A stretch of 64,000 nucleotides of DNA from Methylomicrobium sp. wino1 (GTDB taxonomy: Bacteria > Pseudomonadota > Gammaproteobacteria > Methylococcales > Methylomonadaceae), in assembly GCF_003932755.1 (NCBI RefSeq), contig NZ_CP024202.1, forward strand, positions 2,728,001 through 2,792,000. Reading direction: 5' to 3'. Positions 34,203 through 42,914 of the stretch are shown in pieces. The notes beneath the pieces are model-generated. The model worked only from the letters and a program-made list of their open reading frames with translations, had not been told where the DNA came from and ran no database searches. How positions within the stretch are numbered: position 1 is the stretch's first letter; each line of letters begins with the position of its first letter. A program made the translations under genes and the position numbers.

Positions 34203-34440
34203 TTATCGACATTATTAATATTCAATAATATTAACCATTATCCTGATATTAGTATTATATTTCAGGTATTTTAGCGACATTATTAATATTCAATAATAAT
34301 CAACGTTCTACATTATAACCATTAACCTGATATTATTATTATATTTCAAGTATTATAACCCTAATGTTTCAGATATAAATCATTATAACCATCATGTTTC
34401 AAGTATTATAACCCTGATGGTAAAATACTATTAACCTATT
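34198..34440. repeat. imperfect tandem repeats
   Basis: A block beginning GTATTTTATCGACATTATTA and AATATTCAATAAT (34198) recurs at 34266 with one change. AACCATTATCCTGATATTA (about 34233) recurs at about 34317 with small changes, each followed by TTATATTTCA. Then a TTTCAAGTATTATAACCCT motif occurs twice. Extremely AT-rich, so it is also easily melted. Confidence 0.6.
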
Positions 34441-34887
34441 ATTCCCTATAAAACAACATCATTTATACAATCGTACTCTGCTATTTTTGACCTACCCCTA
34501 CCGCTACAGGCTACGAATATTAAGGGTTCAGCCTTAAAACGTGTTAGGGTTGTGGCACTATTATTTTAAAAGGGAAAAGGTACTTCTTATGGCTTATTAT
34601 CGAAGGGATTTCGCAGCCTCGATACAGACATTTTTTCGAATATTTTTTAGGTAAAAACCCTATATAAATTAATAAGTTAGATTCTATACTTAAAGTTGTA
34701 TATTAGGTATGAAAAAATGGTGCCGTATATTTTTATGACTTAGTGAACACGCGCGGCTCGAAATTTTTGGGGGTGGTGGGTGTTTTAAATATTGGCGTAT
34801 TCAATAAAAATCCTACTAAATTCAATAATATTAATACGAACCATTATCATTCAAGCCATCAATAATTTTATAAATGATAGCTTGAAT

Positions 34888-35042
34888 ATTATTAACAATT
34901 ATGGTAAGCCCGAACCATTATAATAACCATACAACTATAATGGTTGAATAGTATTAATAATTATGTTAGGCGCAACTAATAACCATACAATAATAATGGT
35001 TGCTACCTATTAATAATTATGTTAGGGCAGACCCCCTAAAAA
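34888..35042. repeat. tandem repeats with AACCAT/ATGGTT hairpins
   Basis: Hairpins AACCAT-N9-ATGGTT at 34925-34945 and 34981-35001 (period 56), each followed by TATTAATAATTATGTTAGG; a third partial unit lies at 34888. The last unit runs into the third CCCCCTAAAAA copy. Confidence 0.6.
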
Positions 35043-35282
35043 GGAACGGGTGTATTGTATAATATTATAAAATACTAATGGTAATGGTTGATAGTAAGAA
35101 CCGAACCCTTACCATTTATACCTATAAAAATTGCAAGATTTTTAACATTTTATATAAATAATACAATGACCATTGAAGTTAAAAATTATGACATACGACC
35201 TTTTTTATATTATTTTTATAGCTTACTTAGCCCTCAGCCGCCCTAACCACGCGCCATACTCTTAGGCTCGAACCTCACCACA

Positions 35283-35307
35283 ATCGACCACAATTTTTAT
35301 ACATTTA
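35283..35307 (+). repeat. 25-bp direct repeat near right end of element (copy 2)
   Basis: Identical to 28294-28318. A perfect palindrome ACCATCGATGGT (35339-35350) lies between it and attR. Confidence 0.75.
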
Positions 35308-35397
35308 GCTATAAAAAAGACCTAAAAATAGTATAATCACCATCGATGGTTAGAATACATTTAAAATGGTAAGTTATTGATAAGAAAGGATTATGAA

Positions 35398-35484
35398 TGG
35401 TGCCGAGGAGAGGACTTGAACCTCCACGCCCTTGCGAGCACTAGCACCTGAAGCTAGCGTGTCTACCAATTTCACCACCTCGGC
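35398..35484 (-). tRNA. tRNA-Leu (anticodon CAG)
   Basis: 87 nt including an encoded CCA. The acceptor stem GCCGAGG pairs with CCTCGGC. D loop AATTGGTAGA, anticodon stem-loop CTAGC-TTCAGGT-GCTAG with anticodon CAG, a long class II variable arm (TGCTCGCAAGGGCG region) and a T arm GGTTCAAGTCC. Its 3' 63 bases are the attR copy of the integrative element. The intact gene is kept because the element duplicated the 3' end. Confidence 0.97.
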
Positions 35485-35516
35485 AAAGGTGTGCTGTATC
35501 AGCGAAGTGAGCGCGC

Positions 35517-35545
35517 ACTATACCGATTGCTCTATATACTGTCAA
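35517..35545 (-). promoter_or_regulatory. sigma-70 promoter of tRNA-Leu
   Basis: On the minus strand TTGACA (35545-35540), 17 bases, TATAGT (35522-35517), followed by a GC-rich discriminator GCGCGC typical of stringently controlled stable RNA promoters. It lies 33 bp upstream of the tRNA 5' end. Confidence 0.85.
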
Positions 35546-35699
35546 TACTATCAACGTCTAAAATTGCTGAGGTCTGTCTGTTTGCCGTCCATCAACTGCT
35601 TGATGCATCACGTTGAATTTTGATTTGCATAGGGAATTGTTAAAATACGCGTATATCAGTTAAGCTATGACATTCATTCTAATTTAGGAAACGACGACA

Positions 35700-37934
35700 T
35701 TGAAGTCTAAAGATAAAAAACCAAATTTTATTCCGACTCGAGATCCTTACGCGGCGCGCGAGGCGGCGAAATACGAGAACCCGATACCTAGTCGGGAGTT
35801 GATCCTCGATCTGCTCGCCCACGTCGGTAAACCGTTGTCGCGCGACCAAATTTCTCAGGAATTTCAACTCGAGTCCCCCGACCAATTGGAAGCCTTGCGC
35901 AGACGGCTTCGCGCGATGGAACGCGACGGACAATTATTATTTAATCGCCGCCAAAAATATTGCCGGGTTAACAGCAAGGATTTGATTGCCGGGCGCATCA
36001 TTGGTCATGCCGATGGCTTCGGATTTTTAAAACCGGATGACGGGTCGGACGATTTATTTTTGTCTCCCCGGGAAATGCGTACGGTTTTACACAACGATAG
36101 AGCCGTTGCGCGACTGGCCGGTCTCGACCGGAAAGGGCGCCGAGAAGGCGCTATCGTCGAGGTGCTGGAACGCAATACCAGACAAGTCGTCGGCCGATTA
36201 TTTACCGAAAAAGGCGTTAATTACGTCGTGCCGGATAATAAAAACCTGGCGCAAGATGTGTTGATACCGGGTGATGAAATCGGTAGAGCAAAAAAAGGCG
36301 ATATCGTTGTCGCCGAAATCCTGGAGCAACCGAGTAAGACCAATCAGCCCATCGGACGTGTCGCTGAGGTTCTGGGTAAGCATTTGGCTCCGGGCATGGA
36401 AATCGAGATGGCGATTCGCAGCCATGGTTTGCCGCATGTCTGGCCGGAAGAGGTTGAACAGGAAATTCAGGCATTCAGCGATGAAGTGCCGGAAGCGGCT
36501 AAGGAAGGTCGTGTCGATTTGCGTGATGTTCCGCTGGTGACGATAGACGGCGAGGATGCGCGCGATTTCGACGATGCCGTGTATTGCCGTAAGACTGGAA
36601 AGGGCTGGAAGCTTTTTGTCGCGATCGCCGATGTGTCTCATTATGTCGCGATCAATAGCGCGTTGGATATTGAGGCCAAAAACCGCAGTACCTCGGTTTA
36701 TTTTCCGGAACAGGTGATTCCGATGTTGCCGGAAATTCTTTCGAATGGACTCTGTTCTCTCAATCCTAATGTCGACCGCTTATGTATGGTCTGCGAGATG
36801 ACGATCAATGCGGAAGGACAGATGACGCGTTCGCGTTTCTTCGAAGCTGTGATGCGTTCTCATGCACGCCTGACATATACCGAAGTCGCTAGCATGCTGG
36901 TAGATGGCAACAAGGCCTTAATTAAAAAATATAAGCCTTTAATGCCGCATTTACAAGAACTGTATGCGTTGTACAAAGCCATGCGTTTAAGCCGAGAAAA
37001 ACGCGGCGCAATGGATTTCGATACTCAGGAAACGCGGATTATTTTTGGTTCCGAACGTAAAATTGAAAAGATCGTTCCGGTTGTGCGTAACGATGCACAT
37101 AAGCTGATTGAAGAGTTTATGATTACCGCGAACATGGCGGCAGCTAAATTTCTCAATCGCCGAAAAATGCCCAAGTTATTGAGAATTCATGACGGGCCCG
37201 GACCGGAAAAATTATTGGCGCTGAAGACCTTTTTAGGTGAATTGGGTCTGAGTTTGGGCGGTGGTGAGAAGCCGACGCCGCTCGACTACATGCATCTAGT
37301 CGATAGTATTAAGGGGCGCCCGGATGCTCATTTGATTCAAACGGTTTTGTTGCGTTCGATGTCGCAAGCGGTTTACAGTCCCGATTTGAAAGGCCATTTC
37401 GGCTTGGCGCTCGAAGCCTATGCTCATTTTACGTCGCCGATTCGCCGATATCCGGACTTGTTGGTGCATCGGGCCATCCGGCATTGTTTACAAGACAAAA
37501 AGCCGGAAAGTTATCATTACGGATTTCCCGATATGGTCACGCTTGGCGAGCATTGCTCGACGAACGAGCGTCGAGCCGATGATGCGACACGCGATGTCGT
37601 TAGTTGGCTTAAGTGCGAATACATGATGGACAAGGTCGGCGAAGAGTTTCCGGGTATTATTTCGGCTGTGACGTCGTTCGGGTTCTTTGTTGAGCTTGCC
37701 GATATTTATGTCGAGGGCCTCGTGCATATCAGTAATCTTGCCCAAGATTATTTTCATTTCGATGCGGCCAGTCATCAATTAATCGGCGAACGTACGGGTA
37801 TTCGTTATCGTCTTGGCGATACTGTGCAAGTGCAAGTCGTACGCGTCAATCTTGACGACAAGAAAATCGATTTCGAACTGGTTAAGGTTACTGCCTTGGC
37901 AAAGCGCCCGAAAAAAAGACGGCGTAAAAAATGA
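35700..37934 (+). CDS. rnr: ribonuclease R
   Basis: A 744-residue 3'-5' exoribonuclease that degrades structured RNA. The N-terminal winged helix is seen in PSRELILDLLAHVGKPLSRDQISQEF. Cold-shock domains follow. The RNB catalytic domain has VPLVTIDGEDARDFDDAVYC with the metal-binding aspartates, and HFTSPIRRYPDLLVHRAI. The S1 domain (FPGIISAVTSFGFFVELADIYVEGLVHISNL) is followed by a lysine/arginine tail (KRPKKRRRKK). The start is a TTG; no in-frame ATG fits the conserved N-terminus. The rlmB start overlaps the stop by 4 bp, the usual rnr-rlmB operon. Confidence 0.96.
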   Translation: MKSKDKKPNFIPTRDPYAAREAAKYENPIPSRELILDLLAHVGKPLSRDQISQEFQLESPDQLEALRRRLRAMERDGQLLFNRRQKYCRVNSKDLIAGRIIGHADGFGFLKPDDGSDDLFLSPREMRTVLHNDRAVARLAGLDRKGRREGAIVEVLERNTRQVVGRLFTEKGVNYVVPDNKNLAQDVLIPGDEIGRAKKGDIVVAEILEQPSKTNQPIGRVAEVLGKHLAPGMEIEMAIRSHGLPHVWPEEVEQEIQAFSDEVPEAAKEGRVDLRDVPLVTIDGEDARDFDDAVYCRKTGKGWKLFVAIADVSHYVAINSALDIEAKNRSTSVYFPEQVIPMLPEILSNGLCSLNPNVDRLCMVCEMTINAEGQMTRSRFFEAVMRSHARLTYTEVASMLVDGNKALIKKYKPLMPHLQELYALYKAMRLSREKRGAMDFDTQETRIIFGSERKIEKIVPVVRNDAHKLIEEFMITANMAAAKFLNRRKMPKLLRIHDGPGPEKLLALKTFLGELGLSLGGGEKPTPLDYMHLVDSIKGRPDAHLIQTVLLRSMSQAVYSPDLKGHFGLALEAYAHFTSPIRRYPDLLVHRAIRHCLQDKKPESYHYGFPDMVTLGEHCSTNERRADDATRDVVSWLKCEYMMDKVGEEFPGIISAVTSFGFFVELADIYVEGLVHISNLAQDYFHFDAASHQLIGERTGIRYRLGDTVQVQVVRVNLDDKKIDFELVKVTALAKRPKKRRRKK

Positions 37935-38677
37935 GCCGAGTCAATATCTACGGCATTCATTCGGTCCAGGCGGCACTCGATTATTCGCCTCAGCATATTC
38001 ATCAGGCTTGGGTTGACGCGCACCGTCAGGACCGACGTTTAAGTCAATTGCTCGAAGACTTGAAAAAGCTCGGTATTAACCCCGAAAAAGTCGACCGAAA
38101 AAAACTGGATCGTCTCGCCGACGGTAATAATCATCAAAGTATCGTGCTTGAAATCGAACTGCCTTCGGTACAATCGGAAGATGCATTGAAGCAGGCGGTT
38201 TCCAGTCTTACCGGCATGCCGTTGTTTTTGGTTTTGGATAATGTTCAGGACCCGCATAACCTCGGAGCATGCTTAAGGACGGCCGATGCCACCGGCGTGC
38301 ATGGCGTGATTATCACGAAGGATAATTCGGTCGGTATTACACCGACGGTTTGTAAGGTTGCGAGCGGTGCAGCGGAAACCGTGCCGGTCTATCAAGTCAC
38401 GAATCTGGCCCGAACGTTGCGTTGGCTAAAAGATCAGGGGATTTGGATTTTCGGCGCGGCCGGCGAGGCCGAGCAAACGCTTTATCAATGCGATTTTAAG
38501 TTGCCGATGGCCTTGGTGATCGGTGCCGAGGGTAAAGGCATGCGGCGTTTGACTCGTGAGCAATGCGATTGGTTGGTCAAATTACCGATGCAGGGAAATG
38601 TATCCAGTCTTAATTTATCGGTCGCGACCGGTGCGATGTTGTATGAGGTCGTTCGTCAAAGGTCGATCCCATCATAG
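37931..38677 (+). CDS. rlmB: 23S rRNA (guanosine-2'-O)-methyltransferase RlmB
   Basis: A 248-residue SpoU-type methyltransferase that modifies G2251 in 23S rRNA. The N-terminal substrate-binding domain (YGIHSVQAALDYSP) and the SPOUT knot motifs LVLDNVQDPHNLGACLRTADATG, ALVIGAEGKGMRRLTREQCDWLVKLPM and VSSLNLSVATGAMLYE are complete. Coupled to rnr through an ATGA overlap. A short spacer separates it from the convergent lipoprotein gene. Confidence 0.96.
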   Translation: MSRVNIYGIHSVQAALDYSPQHIHQAWVDAHRQDRRLSQLLEDLKKLGINPEKVDRKKLDRLADGNNHQSIVLEIELPSVQSEDALKQAVSSLTGMPLFLVLDNVQDPHNLGACLRTADATGVHGVIITKDNSVGITPTVCKVASGAAETVPVYQVTNLARTLRWLKDQGIWIFGAAGEAEQTLYQCDFKLPMALVIGAEGKGMRRLTREQCDWLVKLPMQGNVSSLNLSVATGAMLYEVVRQRSIPS

Positions 38678-38732
38678 CTCCAGGAAGTTATTTATCGCGA
38701 TATTCTCAGTGTATTTGTAGGTTAAGCGGTTT

Positions 38733-39629
38733 TTAACGGTCAGGCTGATAGTCAATTGGTGCGATATATCTTTTAAGAATATCGGGCCATAAGTCGGCCC
38801 AACAGCACGCATGATCGAATCCGTCGATCGGCAGGTAAACGGCATTGGCTTGCCGCCGGCTAAAAGATTGGATGATCAAAGCGGGAACATTGTCGTCGTT
38901 TACGCCGGCTAGATGAATTTGTTTTATTTTGGCCGGCAAAGGTTGGGCGTCAATCGGGTTTAAAGATGCGTCAAGCGGCAAATAGCCATGATGCAGGCTC
39001 CAGGCGCTTGTGTTTAGGTTGGCAGCCACAGTAACAACGATGCTTGTGTGTTCAAAGTAAGGCGCGAGCAATGTGGCGAGTGTTCCTCCGCCGCTATAAC
39101 CGATTAAAACAACGCTTGCTGTTTTTGAGTTTGTTAGCCATTTTCGCAAGGCAGTCGCCATGCTTTCGACGACTTCGGTCGAATAACGTTTCGACGTCCA
39201 TAATGAATTGTGACACTTATCCGTCGAATGTAAGCCGTAGTAGCAAGGCCGGCCCAGTAATATTGACGGTTCTTTATCCGCTGCCATTAAACGCAATATC
39301 AAAGGGTTTCTCGGTGTCGGGTCTTCGGCAATCCAGCGCTTCATTTCCCATGGCGTACCGTCGCCATCTAAATAAACATGGACTACCGGGGTAGTGTCGG
39401 ATTGCGTAGCGGTTCTTCGATTCAGATAAATTCGATGACGAAATGGTTCGCCGATTATTTCAATGCTTGTAAGCCCTAAGCTCTTGGCGCTAGATTCAAA
39501 ACGCTCTGAAGGTGTCGCGCAGCCGCTAAGCTGTAAGAGCAACAAGATTAAGCCGGCAATTCCCGGCTTAAGTTTTGTTTTCGTTTTTAGGGCGTCTGGG
39601 CTGTTTGTCGAGAAGCGAAGTAAACCCAT
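38733..39629 (-). CDS. lipoprotein with alpha/beta hydrolase fold
   Basis: 298 residues. The N-terminal hydrophobic stretch ends in a lipobox (LQLSGC), so it is a probable membrane-anchored lipoprotein. The nucleophile elbow GYSGGG, preceded by the strand SVVLI, and a late His (DGFDHACCW) suggest a serine hydrolase; DGDGTPW near residue 90 is the expected early loop. The substrate is unknown. There is no operon partner: the repeat element at 39639 lies upstream and the gene converges on rlmB. Confidence 0.8.
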   Translation of the reverse strand: MGLLRFSTNSPDALKTKTKLKPGIAGLILLLLQLSGCATPSERFESSAKSLGLTSIEIIGEPFRHRIYLNRRTATQSDTTPVVHVYLDGDGTPWEMKRWIAEDPTPRNPLILRLMAADKEPSILLGRPCYYGLHSTDKCHNSLWTSKRYSTEVVESMATALRKWLTNSKTASVVLIGYSGGGTLATLLAPYFEHTSIVVTVAANLNTSAWSLHHGYLPLDASLNPIDAQPLPAKIKQIHLAGVNDDNVPALIIQSFSRRQANAVYLPIDGFDHACCWADLWPDILKRYIAPIDYQPDR

Positions 39630-39638
39630 TCTTACAGC

Positions 39639-39898
39639 TTAGGAATATGTAGAAAATAATTTCTACAAGTATTGCGCATTGAGGAGGTTCGGCGACTCGC
39701 TTGACAGAGCGCCGTGAACCCAGCACCTAAATTATCCAAGATATTTAACCATAGCCAATGGGCTATGGAATTTAGGTGCTGGGTGAATACTTCCATGTAG
39801 GCTTGACGGCGTCTATCCGTGCCGCCGACACCCGTCAATCGAGCCACCGAACCTCCTTCCAACAATTATCGAAGTTATTTAATGCTCGTTCCTTAACG
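39639..39898. repeat. palindromic repeat, family 2, carrying a nested 65-bp insertion
   Basis: GAGGAGGTTCGGCGACTCGC followed by TTGACAG pairs with CTGTCAATCGAGCC then ACCGAACCTCCTTC; a central GCGTC/GCCGCCGAC hairpin is also seen. The core GCCGTGAA-TACTTCC is interrupted by the 65-bp palindrome at 39719-39783. Located downstream of the caspase gene and upstream of the lipoprotein gene. Confidence 0.78.
39719..39783. mobile_element. 65-bp MITE-like palindrome with TGAA duplication
   Basis: CCCAGCACCTAAATT and AATTTAGGTGCTGGG are perfect terminal inverted repeats of 15 bp. An inner CCATAGCC/GGCTATGG stem completes a hairpin. It is flanked by TGAA on both sides (39715-39718 and 39784-39787), the signature of insertion into the family repeat. 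The same insertion at the same place is found at 43104 and 52540. Confidence 0.75.
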
Positions 39899-39907
39899 GT
39901 GTTGTCG

Positions 39908-42343
39908 TTAAGCACCGGGAACGAAAAAGAACGGGCTACCCTCGTGACCGGCATGTTGAAGCGGCGCGTATTGAGGGGCTTGAGTAAAGCCCACTCGGGA
40001 TGCCGAAGTTCGAACTTGTTTCGATACCGAACGAAAAATATCATAATCTTCGATTAAACCCCGATTGCTTTGAAGAGCATCGATAAAGGCTCGGGCAAAT
40101 ATTGAATGCTCACCGTCTCCTTCGTCGAGAACCGGAGCGACGCCTCCTGATGTCAAGACGGTTCGTGCTTTCCGTGTTGCCATGAATTTCAGCCATTTTT
40201 CACGTTTATTTTCGGGCATGCTGTCCGGTAGTCTAGCGATCGCCGTTCCGGTCATCGCGCCCGAGTAGCAAGAATCGGCTACAACTAGGATATGTCGTGC
40301 GGCGATGATGTTTAGATAGCGGGTGATATCGTCGCTGGAAATCCAGTTTGCGGTATTGTCGATCTCGGCATCGGTAGGTAGCCAGTAAGCCGCAAGGCTG
40401 GTTTTGTCTCGTTCTCCATGACCCGCATAATAAATTAATAAATTGTCGTTTTCTTTTAATGAATTGCGAATAGTATTCAGCGCCGTCATGATTTGGTGGC
40501 GATTGGCATTTTGCAGCAATGTGGTTTTGAAACCATAGCGTTGGCGCAAAATCGACTCGACCGCTTTGGCATCGTTGATCGCGGTTTTCAGTGTCGGTAG
40601 CTCCGTATAATCGTTATTGCCGATGATGAGCGCATGATAACGCCCGAAGTCGACATCATAAAATCGGCCGGGTTTGCTGGGTGTCGTCGGTTGGCTGTCG
40701 ATGCTTGATGTGGCGCTTTCCTCTTGGGTTACGATGTTGAAATTGAGACTGGTTCTTTTGTCTTTTTTATCGACGGCGACGATTTTGATCGGTGTTGTCG
40801 CTTCTGTGGCAGTGATATTTATCTTAAAGAAACCCTGCGTATCGATATTTTCAGGTTTATCATTGATCTTTAATGTTTTAAGTCCGGCCGGCGCCTCGAC
40901 TTTGCCGGTAATGGTTCTTGATGGGGCTATCGATCTTAACAATAAGCTCGGGACGCCTCGAGTCAACACCATCGGCGGATCGATGATTTCTATTGTTGGT
41001 GCGGCAGAGGCTAATTGTATCAATTGACCGTTTTCCAATTTTGTCACAGCTTTGCGTTGTTCATTAATTCGGTTTTTTAAGGTATTTATTTCCTGTGCAA
41101 CCGTTTGCAACGATTGTTTTTGTCGGTCCAAATTAGCCCTGATTTCCTTCGCCCTTAGTTGTTCCCCCGGCGAACCGCTTTGTTCGGCCGATGAACCTAC
41201 CGCTTGTAAGGATCGTTTGATTTCATTAGAGATCCTTATGTAATGACTTTCTTTTTCTTGAAGTAAGGTTTCGTTTTTTTGTAGTTCGCTACGAGCGTTG
41301 GTCAGCTTTTTTGCGGCTTGGTCGTCGATGATCGGTAGTTGTGGGGCGCTAGCGACGATTTTTTGTTCCTGAGCTAAGGCGGCTTGAGTTTTATGCTTGA
41401 TTGATTTCTGTTTGGTTTCCAGGGAGCGTTCTAATTTTGAAATTTGATTTTGTCGCGCTTCGAATTCGCTTTGACCGGTTTTTAATTCCTGTTCCAGTGC
41501 TTTCAGTAGTGATTCGTTCCGGGTGGATTTGTTTTTTTCCTGTTCGAGCTGTTGTTTTTTTTGGTCTAAGTTTCTTTGTATCGAACGTAGATTTTCTTGC
41601 TGTTGCCTGAGTTGACGTTGTGTGTCGGCTAGTTGGCTTCGTAATTGATCAGCCTCGAATTTGCGTCGCGCAGCATCTTGCCGTAACGCTTCCAATTCTT
41701 CTTCATGGGCGCTGGAAAATTGTGCCTCGACAACCGAGGCAAATTGCAAGTCGGTGTTTTCTAAGCCTGAAGCCTTTCGGTACCAATTTAATGCGGTGGT
41801 TAGGTCCTTTTCAACGCCGAGCCCTTTTTCATATAAATAACCGAGATTAATTTGCGCTCTCGAGTGACCCGTTTCGGCGGCTTTTCGATACCATTCGGCG
41901 GCTAACCGAGGGTCGGCTTGCGCGCCGAGTCCTTTTTCGTAGATTTCGCCGACGTTGATTTGCGCTTCGGCGTCGCCTTGTTGTGCAAGCGGTAACCATA
42001 TTTTTAAAGCGCTGGCTAAATTGGCTCTGTCGTAGGCGACATATTCGCCGCCGCGAATTTCGCATTCGCCCGCAGTCGTTTTAATAGCGCGTCTGGCTGT
42101 TAAATAGGTCATTTGCGTACCGAGCTTTCGGACTTGTCCGGGCAGCAGGCAATCGACGACGAATAGCTTGTCGGTGTCTTGAGGTTTAAAGCCTTCTAGC
42201 GCTTTGAGTCCATCCGGGCTGGTTGGGTCGGTTGTTTGGCAGCCGAGGGATAATATCAATGATGTCAATATCGCAACAAACAGAGTTTTTTTGGTGCTGA
42301 GCTGTTTATACTGTGTCGGTGGTTTTGGAATGTTGCTTGACAT
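39908..42343 (-). CDS. lipoprotein with Sel1 repeats, coiled coil and C-terminal caspase domain
   Basis: 811 residues. The signal ends in a lipobox (LSLGC). Two Sel1-like repeats lie at about 120-190 (AQINVGEIYEKGLGAQADPRLAAEWYRKAAETGH, AQINLGYLYEKGLG). A long coiled coil spans about 205-440. A beta-rich linker (TGKVEAPAGLKTLKINDKPENIDTQGFFKIN) follows. The C-terminal caspase/peptidase C14 domain is at 564-811, with the catalytic His642 (YYAGHGE) and Cys692 (VADSCYSGA). It follows the TssJ-like gene by 49 bp in the same direction, so the two are probably one operon. An envelope-bound caspase-like protease is suggested; substrate unknown. Confidence 0.88.
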   Translation of the reverse strand: MSSNIPKPPTQYKQLSTKKTLFVAILTSLILSLGCQTTDPTSPDGLKALEGFKPQDTDKLFVVDCLLPGQVRKLGTQMTYLTARRAIKTTAGECEIRGGEYVAYDRANLASALKIWLPLAQQGDAEAQINVGEIYEKGLGAQADPRLAAEWYRKAAETGHSRAQINLGYLYEKGLGVEKDLTTALNWYRKASGLENTDLQFASVVEAQFSSAHEEELEALRQDAARRKFEADQLRSQLADTQRQLRQQQENLRSIQRNLDQKKQQLEQEKNKSTRNESLLKALEQELKTGQSEFEARQNQISKLERSLETKQKSIKHKTQAALAQEQKIVASAPQLPIIDDQAAKKLTNARSELQKNETLLQEKESHYIRISNEIKRSLQAVGSSAEQSGSPGEQLRAKEIRANLDRQKQSLQTVAQEINTLKNRINEQRKAVTKLENGQLIQLASAAPTIEIIDPPMVLTRGVPSLLLRSIAPSRTITGKVEAPAGLKTLKINDKPENIDTQGFFKINITATEATTPIKIVAVDKKDKRTSLNFNIVTQEESATSSIDSQPTTPSKPGRFYDVDFGRYHALIIGNNDYTELPTLKTAINDAKAVESILRQRYGFKTTLLQNANRHQIMTALNTIRNSLKENDNLLIYYAGHGERDKTSLAAYWLPTDAEIDNTANWISSDDITRYLNIIAARHILVVADSCYSGAMTGTAIARLPDSMPENKREKWLKFMATRKARTVLTSGGVAPVLDEGDGEHSIFARAFIDALQSNRGLIEDYDIFRSVSKQVRTSASRVGFTQAPQYAPLQHAGHEGSPFFFVPGA

Positions 42344-42392
42344 GTTTTCCGCCTTTGTTAAACAAAGTGATGAATAGTTTTATTGATTTCTT

Positions 42393-42914
42393 TCAATCGC
42401 CATTTTTCGTATTCAGCGTTACTGTATATTGATCGAAATGAATAGTAGCCTCTGTAGTTCTATTAGGTACGATCTTCATCGAAGATTTCCATTGTGCGGT
42501 GTCCAGATTGCGAAATGCCGCGAAGATAGCCAAATAACGAGCTTCAGGTTTGCTTTCTAAGCTTAAATGCTGACTTGTACCAGGCTGAAGCTCCAATTCC
42601 TTGCGAAAAATAATGTCTTTGCCCAACAGTGCTACGTCATTATCGTAAATTGCGAAAAAATCGCTGGTATTGAATTTATCGATTGCCTCGAATTGGTATA
42701 TTCTAACGACCAAAGGCGATGCGCGGCCTTCAATATCGGGATTTAGAAGTTTGCCGGCTTGTAGTTTGAGTTCGAGTATCGTGGGATCGGGTGTCGGCGC
42801 AATCACTTCGTCCTTGGTAGAGCACGCCGTGGTGTTGAATAGTAACGCGCTTAGCAATATGATCCGCCATTGAATATTTAGGCGTGAGAGATCAATTCTA
42901 TTGTTTTTATTCAT
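42393..42914 (-). CDS. tssJ: TssJ-like (type VI secretion) lipoprotein
   Basis: 173 residues from the start at 42914; the frame is open to 43013 but neither start has a good ribosome binding site. The hydrophobic signal ends in a lipobox (TTACS). The mature part follows the TssJ/DUF type: TILELKLQAGKLLNPDIEGRASPLVVRIYQFEAIDKFNTSDFFAIYDNDVALLGKDI, then LELQPGTSQHLSL and ARYLAIFAAFRNLDTAQWK. TssJ anchors the type VI membrane complex in the outer membrane. No other type VI gene lies in the window, so it is a stand-alone copy paired with the caspase gene. Confidence 0.85.
   Translation of the reverse strand: MNKNNRIDLSRLNIQWRIILLSALLFNTTACSTKDEVIAPTPDPTILELKLQAGKLLNPDIEGRASPLVVRIYQFEAIDKFNTSDFFAIYDNDVALLGKDIIFRKELELQPGTSQHLSLESKPEARYLAIFAAFRNLDTAQWKSSMKIVPNRTTEATIHFDQYTVTLNTKNGD

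Larger units (their letters stand above)
33121..35282. other. 2.1-kb gene-free, repeat-rich right part of the element
   Basis: No open frame of more than 60 codons and no recognisable gene on either strand. It contains structured island S2, two copies of the TGCACCATTATGGTGCA palindrome, the 24-bp iteron pair at 34148, tandem repeats at 34198-34440 and 34888-35042, and three copies of CCCCCTAAAAA (33194, 33760, 35032). The size and repeat content would suit a replication origin plus att region. Confidence 0.6.
28181..35460. mobile_element. AT-rich integrative element in the 3' end of tRNA-Leu(CAG)
   Basis: Bounded by a perfect 63-bp direct repeat (28181-28243 and 35398-35460) equal to the 3' part of the tRNA-Leu gene; the unit is 7217 bp. 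The right copy belongs to the intact tRNA and the left copy is a remnant, so the element inserted at the 3' end of the tRNA as tRNA-targeting integrases do. The integrase lies next to attL. Nearly all the DNA in between is very AT-rich (TTA, ATA and AAT codons dominate), in sharp contrast to the flanks. Content: integrase, an operon of seven small genes, two further genes, two GC-rich structured islands and a gene-free 2.1-kb repeat-rich right part. No capsid, terminase, conjugation or clear replication gene is recognised. A phage satellite or a replicating integrative plasmid are both possible. Confidence 0.9.

Noticed and set aside
33121..35282. CRISPR array in the repeat-rich part of the element
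   Set aside because: The repeats are few, of different length and spacing, without regular unique spacers, and no cas gene is nearby.
35432..35623. 63-codon open frame over tRNA-Leu
   Set aside because: It overlaps the tRNA gene and its promoter on the opposite strand and has no coding signature.
38354..38383. Further TGTAAGG matches (inside rlmB, and near 41206) as members of the ECF regulon
   Set aside because: They lie inside coding sequence and lack CGAC at the 15-base distance.
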